A stretch of DNA of 64,000 bases from Halorubrum depositum. GTDB taxonomy: Archaea; Halobacteriota; Halobacteria; Halobacteriales; Haloferacaceae. The translations under genes and the position numbers were made by a program. Below the pieces are notes generated by a model. It ran no database searches, was not told the DNA's origin, and was given only the letters and a program-made list of their open reading frames with translations. Where the stretch lies: contig NZ_VCNM01000003.1 in assembly GCF_007671725.1 (NCBI RefSeq), forward strand, positions 1-64,000. The letters are read 5' to 3'. Below are positions 34,932 through 43,353 of the stretch, piece after piece (within the stretch, counting starts at the first letter, position 1; each line of letters starts with the position of its first letter).

Positions 34932-34971
34932 TTACCGGTCCGATAAGTCGGGGCTACCAGGTCGATAATAA
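34932..34971 (+). promoter_or_regulatory. Glycan-locus promoter element 4 (double)
   Basis: Two related sites are in tandem: TTACCGGTCCGATAAG (34932-34947) and CTACCAGGTCGATAATAA (34954-34971). The second ends 30 bp before ATG 35002 and fits the consensus with C at position 1. The first keeps the palindromic TTACCG-GTC-CGATAA core but lacks the final ATAATAA, so it may be an operator only. Confidence 0.6.
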
Positions 34972-35001
34972 CGGAGGGGCATTGTGATGAACGAACCGGA
35001 T

Positions 35002-35976
35002 ATGGAACGGCAATCGCGGACACTGAAACGCGCGAGTATGGCGCTCATCGTCGGACTGCTGGTGGCGACCGCGGGCTGTGCGGGCCTCCCGGGCGGCGAT
35101 GCGGGAACGGCAGCACCCGACTCGGCCGGCGAAGGGGCGGCTGAGACGGCCGATTCGAACACGACGAACACGACGGGCACGTCGGAGACGACGACGGAAT
35201 CGAACGAATCGGACGGCCACTCACACAGCCACGAGAACGAGTCCGACTCGAACGCGTCGACCTCTATTGAGGCGGAGCACACCGGGGAAATGGCCGTGAT
35301 GGTCGGCGACGAACGCGTCGACCTCGCGGCGAACGCCGACGGCGAGGACGCCATCAACATGGCCGACAGAGACACCTGGTACACGAACGAGAGCGTGACG
35401 CTCTCGGAGGCGCTCGAGGTCGCCGACGTCGAGGCTGCGGAGTCGACGCTCACCTACGACGGCGAGACCTACGACGAGTCCACGGACGGGACGAAGATCA
35501 GCTACCGCGTCGGTAGCCACGAAGTCGACCCCGAGGAGTACACGCTCGAATCGGACGACAAGATCTGGGTTCTCGTCGTGACTGACGACTCGGACGTCAC
35601 CACGCCGGGCGAGTACATCCCGCCGGAGGACCTCCACGTCCACGGGAGTATCGACTTCACCGTCGACGGTGAGGAGCTCGACTTCAGTCGTGACAAGTAT
35701 CAGCAGGCCGGCCACAACGACCACTTCCACTTCGAAGGCGGACACGCCAGCCCGTGGCACGCGCACTCCGCGCACGTCACGGTCGGCTACGCGATGTCGA
35801 CGCTCGAAGGCATCAACGTGAGCGACGACGCCATCACCTACAACGGGACGGCGTACGCCTTCGACGGCGAAGACGGAGCGGCCACCGTGAAGGTGAACGG
35901 TGAGTCGGTCGATCCGAACGAGTACTACCTCAAAAACGGCGACTCGGTCACGATCGCGATCGAACCGTCTGACTGA
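35002..35976 (+). CDS. His-rich secreted lipoprotein with duplicated domain
   Basis: The 324-residue protein has a lipoprotein signal (MALIVGLLVATAGC) and a Ser/Thr/Asn linker with many N-glycosylation sequons and a HSHSHE cluster. Two copies of an about 80-residue beta-rich domain follow. Compare LTYDGETYDESTDGTKISYRV...DPEEYTLESDDKIWV with ITYNGTAYAFDGEDGAATVKV...DPNEYYLKNGDSVTI. Between them lies a second His-rich segment (GHNDHFHFEGGHASPWHAHS). These could bind Zn2+, Cu2+ or Ni2+ at the cell surface. ATG 35002 fits the promoter spacing best; ATG 34987 is an alternative. I do not recognise the family. Confidence 0.7.
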   Translation: MERQSRTLKRASMALIVGLLVATAGCAGLPGGDAGTAAPDSAGEGAAETADSNTTNTTGTSETTTESNESDGHSHSHENESDSNASTSIEAEHTGEMAVMVGDERVDLAANADGEDAINMADRDTWYTNESVTLSEALEVADVEAAESTLTYDGETYDESTDGTKISYRVGSHEVDPEEYTLESDDKIWVLVVTDDSDVTTPGEYIPPEDLHVHGSIDFTVDGEELDFSRDKYQQAGHNDHFHFEGGHASPWHAHSAHVTVGYAMSTLEGINVSDDAITYNGTAYAFDGEDGAATVKVNGESVDPNEYYLKNGDSVTIAIEPSD

Positions 35977-36102
35977 GATCGCTCCGTTGTCAATGCATAC
36001 GAACCACCGGACAGCACGTGACCAGTACCCGAGACACCACCGAGAGAGGCGTCTCGAACGGCCGATGTCACTCGTCGAGCGCGACGAGCGGGGGCATCGA
36101 CC

Positions 36103-38553
36103 GTGAGTCGGAACATGGTCACGGCGTTCCTCTCCGTCGTGGGCGGGCGTATCTTCATCGTGCTGTCGTCGGTGGTGCTCACCCCGATTCTCATCACGAC
36201 CCTCGGGTTCGAACTCTACGGGCGCTACAGCACCCTCACGGCGGTGTTCGGTATCTCGACCATTCTGATGAGTTCGGGCATCAACAGCGGCGCCCGCAAG
36301 TTCCTCTCCGAGGAGCGCTCGATTCGGAACTGGAAGACGCACGTCTTCGGCTACTACTTCCGCCTCGGGGCGCTCCTCGCGGTGCTGACTGCGCTGGCGT
36401 TCGCCGGCGCGGCGCGCTTCGGTCTCGTCACCCAGCACCTCGGTGAGCAGTACGTCGTCGGCTTCTACGGCCTGGCGGGACTGACTATCGCGACGCAGTT
36501 CCGCGAATTCTCTCGCCGGTCGCTGATGGGCCTCAAGCAGGAACACCTCTCGGAACCGCTGCGCGTGTTCAACAAGGTCGGTTCGCGGATAGCGCTCATC
36601 GGAATCGCCTTCCTCGGCTTCGAGATCGGAGGGATGATGGTCGGCCTCATCGTCGTCAACGGCCTCGTCGCCCTGCTCGCGCTGTGGTGGCTTCGAACCA
36701 ACATCTCGCTCCGCGGTATCGTCACCAGGTCGCCGGGCGGGTTCCCGACGAGGGAGCTGTTCAGCTTCAACCACCTCTCGGTGGTTTACATGCTGTTTCT
36801 CACGTCGATGTACCACGTCGACGTGTTGATGCTCGCCTCGGTCGTCACCGAGACGCAGGTCGGCTACTACAAGTCCGCGCTGGTCATCACTCAGTTCCTC
36901 TGGGTGATCCCGCGGTCCATTCAGTCGATGCTCATCCAGTCCGTCTCGGACCTCTGGGCGAAGGGCCGCATCGACCAGATAAACGAGATCGCGTCGCGAG
37001 TCACCCGGTACGGGATGCTCGTCGTCGTGCTGTTGTCGATCGGGCTCGGGGCGCTCGCGAAGGACTTCGTCCCGCTGTATCTCGGTGACGGGTCGATGCC
37101 GGTCGTCACGCCGCTCCTCATTCTCCTCCCCGGGACGATCGGATTCGCCATCGTTAGACCGATCCTCGCCATCAGTCACGCGAAGGCGGACATGAAACCG
37201 CTCATCGCGGCGACCGGGGCCGCAGCGCTTCTGAACCTCGGCCTCAACGCGGTTCTCATCCCCCGATACGGAATTCTCGGGGCGGCGGTCGCGACGACCG
37301 TCGGCTACTCGTCGTTGCCGGTGTTCAACCTCCTCAGCGCCCGTCACCTCGGATTTAAACCGTTCTCGGACGCGCGAGTCGGTCGGGTGTTGGCGACGGG
37401 AGCCATCGCGATCGTCCCCATCTACCTCCTCTCGGTGACGCTCGAGAACAGCCTCGTCGCGTTGGCGGTCGTCCCCCCGATCGGGTTCCTCGTCTTCGTG
37501 ACGACGGCGTTCCTGGTCGGCGCCGTCGGGGTCGACGAGGTGCTGGACGTGATGGGGTCGCTCCCGGGCCCCATAGGGTCGCGCGCATCCGCCGCCCTCG
37601 CGAGCGACGGCGGCCCCGGCGGGGTCGGGAGGCGCTCGCGGAGGACCACGTCGTGGACCGACCGACACGCGGACACACTTCAACGCGCCCTCCTCGTCCT
37701 CGGTATCCTCCTCTCGATTTCCGGGGTCGTGCTCGCCGCGGGCGTGCCCGGCGTCGACGTGGGACCGTCCATCGACGGCGACTCGCCGATCCCGGATGTG
37801 AACAACACCGAACCGGTCACCGACGCGCCGTCGCCGACGAACGAGACGCAGACCACGGACTCGCCGTCGAACACCTCCGACGGTTCGACGGATCAAAGCG
37901 GTGACTCATCGACGGACGATCCGCCAACCACGACGGAGAACAGCAGTGCGACAGGGAACGCCACGACGGAGAACAGCAGTGCAACCGAGAACAGCACCAC
38001 GACTGAGGACAGCAGTTCGACTGAGGACAGCAGTTCGACTGAGGACAGCAGTTCGACTGAGGACAGCAGTTCGACCGAGGACAGCAGTTCGACTGAGGAC
38101 AGCAGTTCGACCGAGGACAGTTCGACTGAAAACAGCACGACTGAAGACAGCAATACGACCGAAAACAGCACGACTGAAAATAGCACCACGACCGAGAACA
38201 CTACGACGGAAAATAGTACGACTGAAAACACTACGACCGAGAACAGCACGACTGAAAACACTACGACCGAGAACAGCACGACTGAAAACACTACGACCGA
38301 GAACAGCACGACTGAAAACACCACCATGACCGAGAACACTACGACCGAGAACAGCACGACTGAAAACACCACCATGACCGAGAACACTACCACAACGTTG
38401 TCATTGACGACGATGGCAACCACAACCGAGAGCGTCACGGCAACGTATAGCGACATGTCGGCGTTCCTGACGGGGCGTCCCACGACGGCGAGGAACTGGC
38501 TTCTCTCGTCGTGGCCCCCCACCAGCGGGACGCCGTGGTTTCAGTCGAGTTAG
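36103..38553 (+). CDS. MOP-family polysaccharide flippase (Wzx-like) with mucin-like C-terminal tail
   Basis: Residues 1-480 form a 12-14 helix Wzx/MATE-type exporter (VVGGRIFIVLSSVVLTPILI at the start; later GYYKSALVITQFLWVIPRSI and YGILGAAVATTVGYSSLPVF), expected to flip lipid-linked oligosaccharides. An Arg-rich linker and an extra membrane helix (ALLVLGILLSISGVVLAAG, about 526-545) follow. Then comes an extracytoplasmic Ser/Thr/Glu/Asn tail of about 250 residues with 6-residue TEDSSS repeats and 10-residue TTENTTTENS repeats. The tail is full of Asn-x-Ser/Thr sequons, so it is likely glycosylated like a mucin. Such a tail is unusual for flippases. The start is GTG 36103 or ATG 36115. It probably shares the upstream lipoprotein promoter. 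Confidence 0.83.
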   Translation: MSRNMVTAFLSVVGGRIFIVLSSVVLTPILITTLGFELYGRYSTLTAVFGISTILMSSGINSGARKFLSEERSIRNWKTHVFGYYFRLGALLAVLTALAFAGAARFGLVTQHLGEQYVVGFYGLAGLTIATQFREFSRRSLMGLKQEHLSEPLRVFNKVGSRIALIGIAFLGFEIGGMMVGLIVVNGLVALLALWWLRTNISLRGIVTRSPGGFPTRELFSFNHLSVVYMLFLTSMYHVDVLMLASVVTETQVGYYKSALVITQFLWVIPRSIQSMLIQSVSDLWAKGRIDQINEIASRVTRYGMLVVVLLSIGLGALAKDFVPLYLGDGSMPVVTPLLILLPGTIGFAIVRPILAISHAKADMKPLIAATGAAALLNLGLNAVLIPRYGILGAAVATTVGYSSLPVFNLLSARHLGFKPFSDARVGRVLATGAIAIVPIYLLSVTLENSLVALAVVPPIGFLVFVTTAFLVGAVGVDEVLDVMGSLPGPIGSRASAALASDGGPGGVGRRSRRTTSWTDRHADTLQRALLVLGILLSISGVVLAAGVPGVDVGPSIDGDSPIPDVNNTEPVTDAPSPTNETQTTDSPSNTSDGSTDQSGDSSTDDPPTTTENSSATGNATTENSSATENSTTTEDSSSTEDSSSTEDSSSTEDSSSTEDSSSTEDSSSTEDSSTENSTTEDSNTTENSTTENSTTTENTTTENSTTENTTTENSTTENTTTENSTTENTTTENSTTENTTMTENTTTENSTTENTTMTENTTTTLSLTTMATTTESVTATYSDMSAFLTGRPTTARNWLLSSWPPTSGTPWFQSS
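38002..38390 (+). repeat. In-frame tandem repeats encoding the mucin-like tail
   Basis: Six copies of an 18-bp unit (ACTGAGGACAGCAGTTCG, with single-base variants) run from 38002 to 38109. Three identical 30-bp units (ACGACTGAAAACACTACGAC followed by CGAGAACAGC) run from 38218 to 38307, with diverged copies on both sides. All units are multiples of 3, so copy-number change would alter tail length without shifting frame. Confidence 0.85.
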
Positions 38554-38568
38554 AGCGCAGGCGGAATG

Positions 38569-40044
38569 CTACAGTCGTTTCGGACGGTGGTTTGGGCCGA
38601 TTTCGTCGTCAGTCGCCGCGAGCGATAACACTCTCGTCGACGAATCACGGTCATCTCCGGTTGCTTTCACGTAGATTCCATGATCGGTCACGACGGGTGT
38701 TTGGGCGAACAGTTCGTCCTCTCCGCCGCTTTCTGGCGGTTCGGCGTACGCCCAAGACACCTCTCCGTCTGCGGTGTCAACGGCGACGACTGTCGGATAC
38801 TCGCTGATCGGTGCGACGTCGTAGTAGCGACCTGACGCGTCTTCGGTAAGCGGGGCGTCCGTCCCGAGGTACACGTGGCCGTCCGTGGCCGTTGGAGACC
38901 CGTAGAGGGGGTAGGGTGAGGTCCAGACCCACTCGCGCGTTCCTGACGCCGTGTCGACCGACCACAGCGATGCGGAGATCGCGGCGTCCACGGAGGAGTC
39001 GACTGTCGTGAAGGCGTAGACAGAGCCGTCGGCCACGACGAGCTCACTGAGCGTGTCACGGGGGTCGCCACACGACTGAGTGAGCGAGCAATTCCACTTG
39101 ACGCTCCCGTCTGCGAGCGACTGGGCGACGAGGGCGTTTTCGTGTTCGGTTTGGGTCGCGTAGTAGATCGTCTCGTCGTGGACGGCTGCGTCAGGCGCGT
39201 TGCCGGGTCGCTGCGCTGCGGCGACGTCTGCAGGGAGTTCGTGACGCCACTGTTCGGACCCATCTGCCACGGATAAGCCCACGATATAGCGGGAATCGGG
39301 TCCTGCCAGACGGGCGTAGACCGTCTCGTTTCGAACCGCGAACAACGTCGTCGTGGTCAGGTCAGTTTGGCGCACCCACAGCTGCTCCCCCGACTCAGCA
39401 TCGAAGGCGTTCACGTTGTTGTTCTCCAGATTCTGTGCAACGAGGGTCCCGTCTGCGACCAGTGGATTCCGCCAGTTGTAACTGTCTTGATTCTTCCACT
39501 CGAGGGCGCCCGTCTGGGTATCGAACGCGAACACCCCGCCGTATTCCCATTCGCCATCGTTGTTCGACCCATCACTCGCGACGATGACCGTGCCATCACT
39601 GACCACTGGTGCGTCGAGCACTCGGCCGACTCCACTGGCTGTCGCGTCATCGCCACGTGACGGCGGGACGTGCTCCCACACCTGTTTACCAGAGTCCTTG
39701 TCGTAGGCAACGAGTCGGCTTCGACCCGAGACGTCGTCGAGGAGTTCGGTCGTGAACACGTGTCCGTCACCGACGGCCAGTTCGGTCGGATCGGACGGAT
39801 TGGTCGATTCCGGCGTGTAGAACCGAGTCGTTACCGACGGACCGACAGCAGCAGCGGTGGCGTACCCGGTTTGCGCGCCGTTACCTCGCCGCATCGGCCA
39901 ACCGGGAGTGTCGGCTGCGGACCCGTCTTCCGTGGATTCGTCACTCGCCTGTGCGAGGGCAGAGAAACTGCCCGTAGCGAGGAGGGCTGTACCGACAGCA
40001 CTGCCAGCGGCTTCGAGGACCGATCGACGTGGAATGTCTGTCAT
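38569..40044 (-). CDS. Tat-exported PQQ-like beta-propeller protein
   Basis: The 491-residue protein has a Tat signal (DIPRRSVLEAAGSAVGTALLA, cut near LAQA). The mature part is built of repeated blades such as LVAYDKDSGKQVWEHV, VFAFDTQTGALEWKN, VNAFDAESGEQLWVR, WSVDTASGTREWVW and VAVDTADGEVSWAY. That is the PQQ/BamB-type propeller, seven or eight blades. No PQQ-dehydrogenase catalytic residues are evident, so it is more likely a binding or scaffold protein at the cell surface. Codon usage is less GC-biased than neighbours, hinting at a later arrival. It converges on the flippase gene with 15 bp between the ends and has promoter element 5. Confidence 0.8.
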   Translation of the reverse strand: MTDIPRRSVLEAAGSAVGTALLATGSFSALAQASDESTEDGSAADTPGWPMRRGNGAQTGYATAAAVGPSVTTRFYTPESTNPSDPTELAVGDGHVFTTELLDDVSGRSRLVAYDKDSGKQVWEHVPPSRGDDATASGVGRVLDAPVVSDGTVIVASDGSNNDGEWEYGGVFAFDTQTGALEWKNQDSYNWRNPLVADGTLVAQNLENNNVNAFDAESGEQLWVRQTDLTTTTLFAVRNETVYARLAGPDSRYIVGLSVADGSEQWRHELPADVAAAQRPGNAPDAAVHDETIYYATQTEHENALVAQSLADGSVKWNCSLTQSCGDPRDTLSELVVADGSVYAFTTVDSSVDAAISASLWSVDTASGTREWVWTSPYPLYGSPTATDGHVYLGTDAPLTEDASGRYYDVAPISEYPTVVAVDTADGEVSWAYAEPPESGGEDELFAQTPVVTDHGIYVKATGDDRDSSTRVLSLAATDDEIGPNHRPKRL

Positions 40045-40335
40045 GATTCCGAGTGCCGTTTGCTCGGGTGGACGGGTTATTATTCCTCAGATAAAGACGG
40101 GGTGACAGTTGCAATCGAACGTGAAAACCGGCAGAGGAGAGTCGAACGGACAGCATAGATCGTGCAATGTGCTAACGTGGATGACAGTGCACGGAGCTAC
40201 GGCCGATCGATTCACTCCGAAGAGAGCTAGAACGAGTCGGGTGCCCCGCTGAACCGGTTCGCTGTGGCTCGCAAGGGGCCTCTATCAACGACCGAGTCTT
40301 CACGGGGGCCTCGCCCTAATCACGTCGACGCAGAC
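40045..40335. other. Intergenic region upstream of the propeller gene
   Basis: This 291-bp gap holds the propeller-gene promoter (element at 40077-40094) near its left end. The rest, down to the end of the GT4 gene, has no open frame with coding character and lower GC than its surroundings. No repeats or RNA gene were recognised. Confidence 0.4.
40077..40094 (-). promoter_or_regulatory. Glycan-locus promoter element 5
   Basis: Read on the minus strand: TTATCTGAGGAATAATAA, 32 bp before ATG 40044. It fits the consensus except for a G in place of C before the AATAATAA block. Confidence 0.55.
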
Positions 40336-41556
40336 TCAGTGCCCCGCCGGAATCGGCTCTGTTCGCCGCTCTTCGAGGACCTCGACGTAGAGGTCCGCGA
40401 TCTCCTCGCAGACGTTCTCCCACGTGAACTCGTTCGCGTAGGCCTCGATGGCGTCGGCGTCCCAGTCCCGGTCCAACGCCTCGAGGACGGCGTCGGCGAG
40501 TTCGTCGTGTGACTCAGGCCCCTCGACGAGCAGTCCGTAGTCGTCGCTCGTGATGACCTCTTCACTGCCGCCGTTTTCCGTTGCGACGACCGGCGTTCCG
40601 CAGGCCATCGCTTCCAGTTGAACGACGCCGAAACTCTCGCTGTAACTCGGGAGGACCATCAGGTCGGCGGCGTTCATCCAGTCGTTCAGCGTCTCCGACT
40701 CGACGTAGCCGAGGAGCTCCGTCCGGTCGGCGATGCCGAGTTCCTCGGCGAGCGATTCGAGTTCGTCGCGCATCCCGCCCTGCCCGCCGATGACGAGTCT
40801 GGCGTTCGGCTCGGCGTCTCGGACTCGCGTCATCGCGCGCATGAGGTGTTGGAACCCCTTCCGCGGCTTCAGCGTCCCGAGGGCGAACACGACCGGCGTG
40901 TCGCCGCCGATACCGAGCCGCTCGCGCGCCGATTCGGTCGGAACCCGCTCGAAGATGTCCGTGTCGTACCCGTTCGGAACGTGGACGACGTCGTCGTTGT
41001 ACGGTTCGAGTTTCGAGCGATCGCGTCGGTTGACGCGGATCAGTCGATCGGCGTCGGTCCACGCCCGTGTCAGTCGGTCGTTGTCGGAGTCCAGCTGTTC
41101 CTGGAACCAGTTGCGGTTCGCGTGAACGGTGAGGAGGTACGGGACGTCGAGCTCCTCTTTCAGGCGCGCGCCGACGTACCCCGACGTCCACGACATGTGG
41201 CAGTGGATCAGGTCGAACGAGACCGGGTGGCTCTCGAGTTCCGTTCGAACCTTCCGGGCGTGTTGCTGTCCGAGGAAGTGATCGCGGTGGAAGTCGACGG
41301 GGAGATACAAGAGGGGCGTCTCGACGACGTGGACGTTTTCCGGGACGTCCGACCGGGCGATCTTCGAGTCTTTGCCGAATCCGTCTCCGCTGTCACCCGG
41401 GAGCCGCGAGGCCACGTCCGCGAACCAGTTGTACCTGACACAGACGGTGACCGTGTCGAAGTACTCCGCGAGCACGTCGACCTGTGACTTGACGAAGTGT
41501 TTGTACCCGTGCGAGACGACGAGGAGGTTCTTGTCGACCAGCCGGTCCCGGTCCAT
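40336..41556 (-). CDS. Family 4 glycosyltransferase
   Basis: The 406-residue GT-B enzyme starts MDRDRLVDKNLLVVSHGYKH. It shows the GT4 layout: an acceptor-side HCHMSWTSGYVGARL segment, VVHVPNGYDTDIF at the hinge, FALGTLKPRKGFQHLMRAM, and the donor-binding end PSYSESFGVVQLEAMACGTPVVATENGGSEEV with the E-x7-E motif. It would transfer a sugar from a nucleotide donor with retention, probably onto the lipid-linked glycan. It has its own upstream promoter (element 6). Confidence 0.9.
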   Translation of the reverse strand: MDRDRLVDKNLLVVSHGYKHFVKSQVDVLAEYFDTVTVCVRYNWFADVASRLPGDSGDGFGKDSKIARSDVPENVHVVETPLLYLPVDFHRDHFLGQQHARKVRTELESHPVSFDLIHCHMSWTSGYVGARLKEELDVPYLLTVHANRNWFQEQLDSDNDRLTRAWTDADRLIRVNRRDRSKLEPYNDDVVHVPNGYDTDIFERVPTESARERLGIGGDTPVVFALGTLKPRKGFQHLMRAMTRVRDAEPNARLVIGGQGGMRDELESLAEELGIADRTELLGYVESETLNDWMNAADLMVLPSYSESFGVVQLEAMACGTPVVATENGGSEEVITSDDYGLLVEGPESHDELADAVLEALDRDWDADAIEAYANEFTWENVCEEIADLYVEVLEERRTEPIPAGH

Positions 41557-41582
41557 GGCCTCACGTGTCCGCGCCGGGCCCT

Positions 41583-41600
41583 TTCTTATCGGGTAGGTAA
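41583..41600 (-). promoter_or_regulatory. Glycan-locus promoter element 6
   Basis: Read on the minus strand: TTACCTACCCGATAAGAA, 26 bp before ATG 41556. Bases 41586-41600 form TTATCG-GGT-AGGTAA, one mismatch from a palindrome. Confidence 0.55.
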
Positions 41601-41613
41601 GCCGAGAGCCGCC

Positions 41614-43251
41614 TCAGGCGGGCGGCATCTCGGTGTTGTCGACGACGAAGCCTTCCGCCCCCTTGTCGATGTACCCGCCGTAGAGGACGGAGTCCGTGAT
41701 GACCACGTCAGTGCCATCCGCGTACAGTTTGATGGCTTCCCGACCGCTGTACGACTGCGCAGTGATCTCGTCGAACCGCGTCCGGCCCCCCGAGTTGATG
41801 AAGGGGTGGTGCGTCGCCTTGTAGGTCCCGCCAACGAACAGGTTGTCGTCGGCCAGAACCTGGACGCAGCGACGGTAGCTGTCTCCGGGTTGGTCGATGG
41901 TCAAGTTCTCGTAGCGGCCGTTTGCCCGCTCGACGCGAAGTGCCTCTCGTTGGGCGTCCCCCGGGGCAGACCCGGTGATGGTGACGTTCTTCAGCAGGAC
42001 CATCGCGTCTTCCGGGGTGTCGTTCCCCTGGACGAACACTGCGAAGTTCGACCCGTGGATGTCGATGGTCGTGTCGAGGACGTCGACGCTGCCGGAATCG
42101 TCGGTCACCTGGATACCGCGAGAACACCCCCCGTCGTCGTTCAACGCGATGGAACAGTTCTGAATCGTCGCCGTCTCGACGTCGTCGAGGACGAGGATGG
42201 CGTTCTCTGCCGGGCCGGTGACCTCGACGTGGGTGTTCTCGACGCGGAGGTCGGACCCCTCGTCGAGGCGAATGCCGCGTTGACTGATTCCCGGGACCAT
42301 CTCGTCGATGACGACCGTGGCGTCGCGAATACTGCTTTGGTACCCCTTGATGCGGATCGAGGAGACGGAGCTGTTCTTGTAGGTTCCGCCCTCGACGTGA
42401 ACCGTCCCGTGCGCACCCGAGGCGTACAGCCCGTTGTCCGGGAACCGGCCGAGTTCACAGTCCACGACGCGGATCGTCCCCGCGCTGTACGGATCGATGA
42501 GCATCCCCGTCGGGCCGAGGTTGATGTCGCCGATGGTGTCTTCGGAGTACGCGCCGCCGTCCGGCGCGCGGAACCGTTCGACGAGTCCGCGTCCGTTCGC
42601 CGCGGTCACGCTGAACAGCGCCGGACCGAGCGTGCCGGTGTCGTGCTGTCCCTCGATCGTGACGTCTCGGACTTCGAGCCCGTCGGTGACGTACGCCTCG
42701 ATGGCGCGGATCCCCGACTGTGCGCCCGTGAAATCGAAGGTGAAGCCTTCGAAGAGGAGGTCGCGACCGGGCGAGTAGATGACGCCGAGCCGGAAGAGCC
42801 GAGCCGCCCCGGAGAACTCGCCCGCGGTGACCAAGTTGCCGTCAATCGCGTCGATTCGCCCGTGGCTGATCGTGGCGTTCGGGCCGTAGAACCCGAGGTT
42901 GTCGAACCCGGTCACCCTGAGTTGCTCGTTCATCAGGTACCGCCCCTCCGGGAAGACGAGCAGGGTGTCGTCGTCGACGGCGTCCGAGAGAGCGTCGTCG
43001 ATCGGGACGCCTCCGGTCGGGTCCGCGCCGGCCTCGACGACGTTCACCACGCTGGAGAACCGGTCGAGATACGCCTGCGGAACGTCGACTGTCATCGTGC
43101 TTGCTCGGACGCTGGCCACGGGTTTCGTGAGCGTTCCCCCGACCGCGAGCGCGCCGACCGCGCCGAACAGATAGCTTCGTCTGGTGATGTTCGAGCCGGC
43201 GGTGTCGTCCCCCTCGCGGGCCGACCCGGACGCTGAGATATTTTCCTTCAC
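41614..43251 (-). CDS. Tat-exported right-handed beta-helix protein
   Basis: The 545-residue protein starts at GTG (MKENISASGSAREG) and has a Tat motif (NITRRSYLFGAVGALAVGG). The mature chain has the ADPTGG...FPEGRYLM opening of pectate-lyase/epimerase-like beta-helices and then many rungs (IRVVDCELGRFPDNGLYASG, VHVEGGTYKNSSVSSIRIKG, LRVENTHVEVTGPAENAILVLDD). Such proteins cleave, epimerise or bind polysaccharides; no catalytic set can be named safely. A second copy of the same architecture lies at 45316-46830, with matching segments, so the two are paralogues. The promoter has an ordinary TATTTAAAG TATA element (43308-43316). Confidence 0.8.
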   Translation of the reverse strand: MKENISASGSAREGDDTAGSNITRRSYLFGAVGALAVGGTLTKPVASVRASTMTVDVPQAYLDRFSSVVNVVEAGADPTGGVPIDDALSDAVDDDTLLVFPEGRYLMNEQLRVTGFDNLGFYGPNATISHGRIDAIDGNLVTAGEFSGAARLFRLGVIYSPGRDLLFEGFTFDFTGAQSGIRAIEAYVTDGLEVRDVTIEGQHDTGTLGPALFSVTAANGRGLVERFRAPDGGAYSEDTIGDINLGPTGMLIDPYSAGTIRVVDCELGRFPDNGLYASGAHGTVHVEGGTYKNSSVSSIRIKGYQSSIRDATVVIDEMVPGISQRGIRLDEGSDLRVENTHVEVTGPAENAILVLDDVETATIQNCSIALNDDGGCSRGIQVTDDSGSVDVLDTTIDIHGSNFAVFVQGNDTPEDAMVLLKNVTITGSAPGDAQREALRVERANGRYENLTIDQPGDSYRRCVQVLADDNLFVGGTYKATHHPFINSGGRTRFDEITAQSYSGREAIKLYADGTDVVITDSVLYGGYIDKGAEGFVVDNTEMPPA

Positions 43252-43353
43252 CTAGGAGCGAACGGGCTCCCCCGGTCACTCTCTTTCTCTTCAAATAGAC
43301 ATTCTTTAAATACAGACAGTCTTCAACTCTTGAGATTCGATCGGTCGTGACGG

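Noticed and set aside
37930-38390. CRISPR-like array
   Set aside because: The repeats are contiguous 18-bp and 30-bp coding units without unique spacers, and no cas genes are nearby.
37893-38522. Minus-strand frame of Val/Phe/Ser repeats opposite the flippase tail
   Set aside because: Antisense reading of the tandem repeats. The plus-strand frame is continuous with the flippase and gives a typical secreted low-complexity tail.
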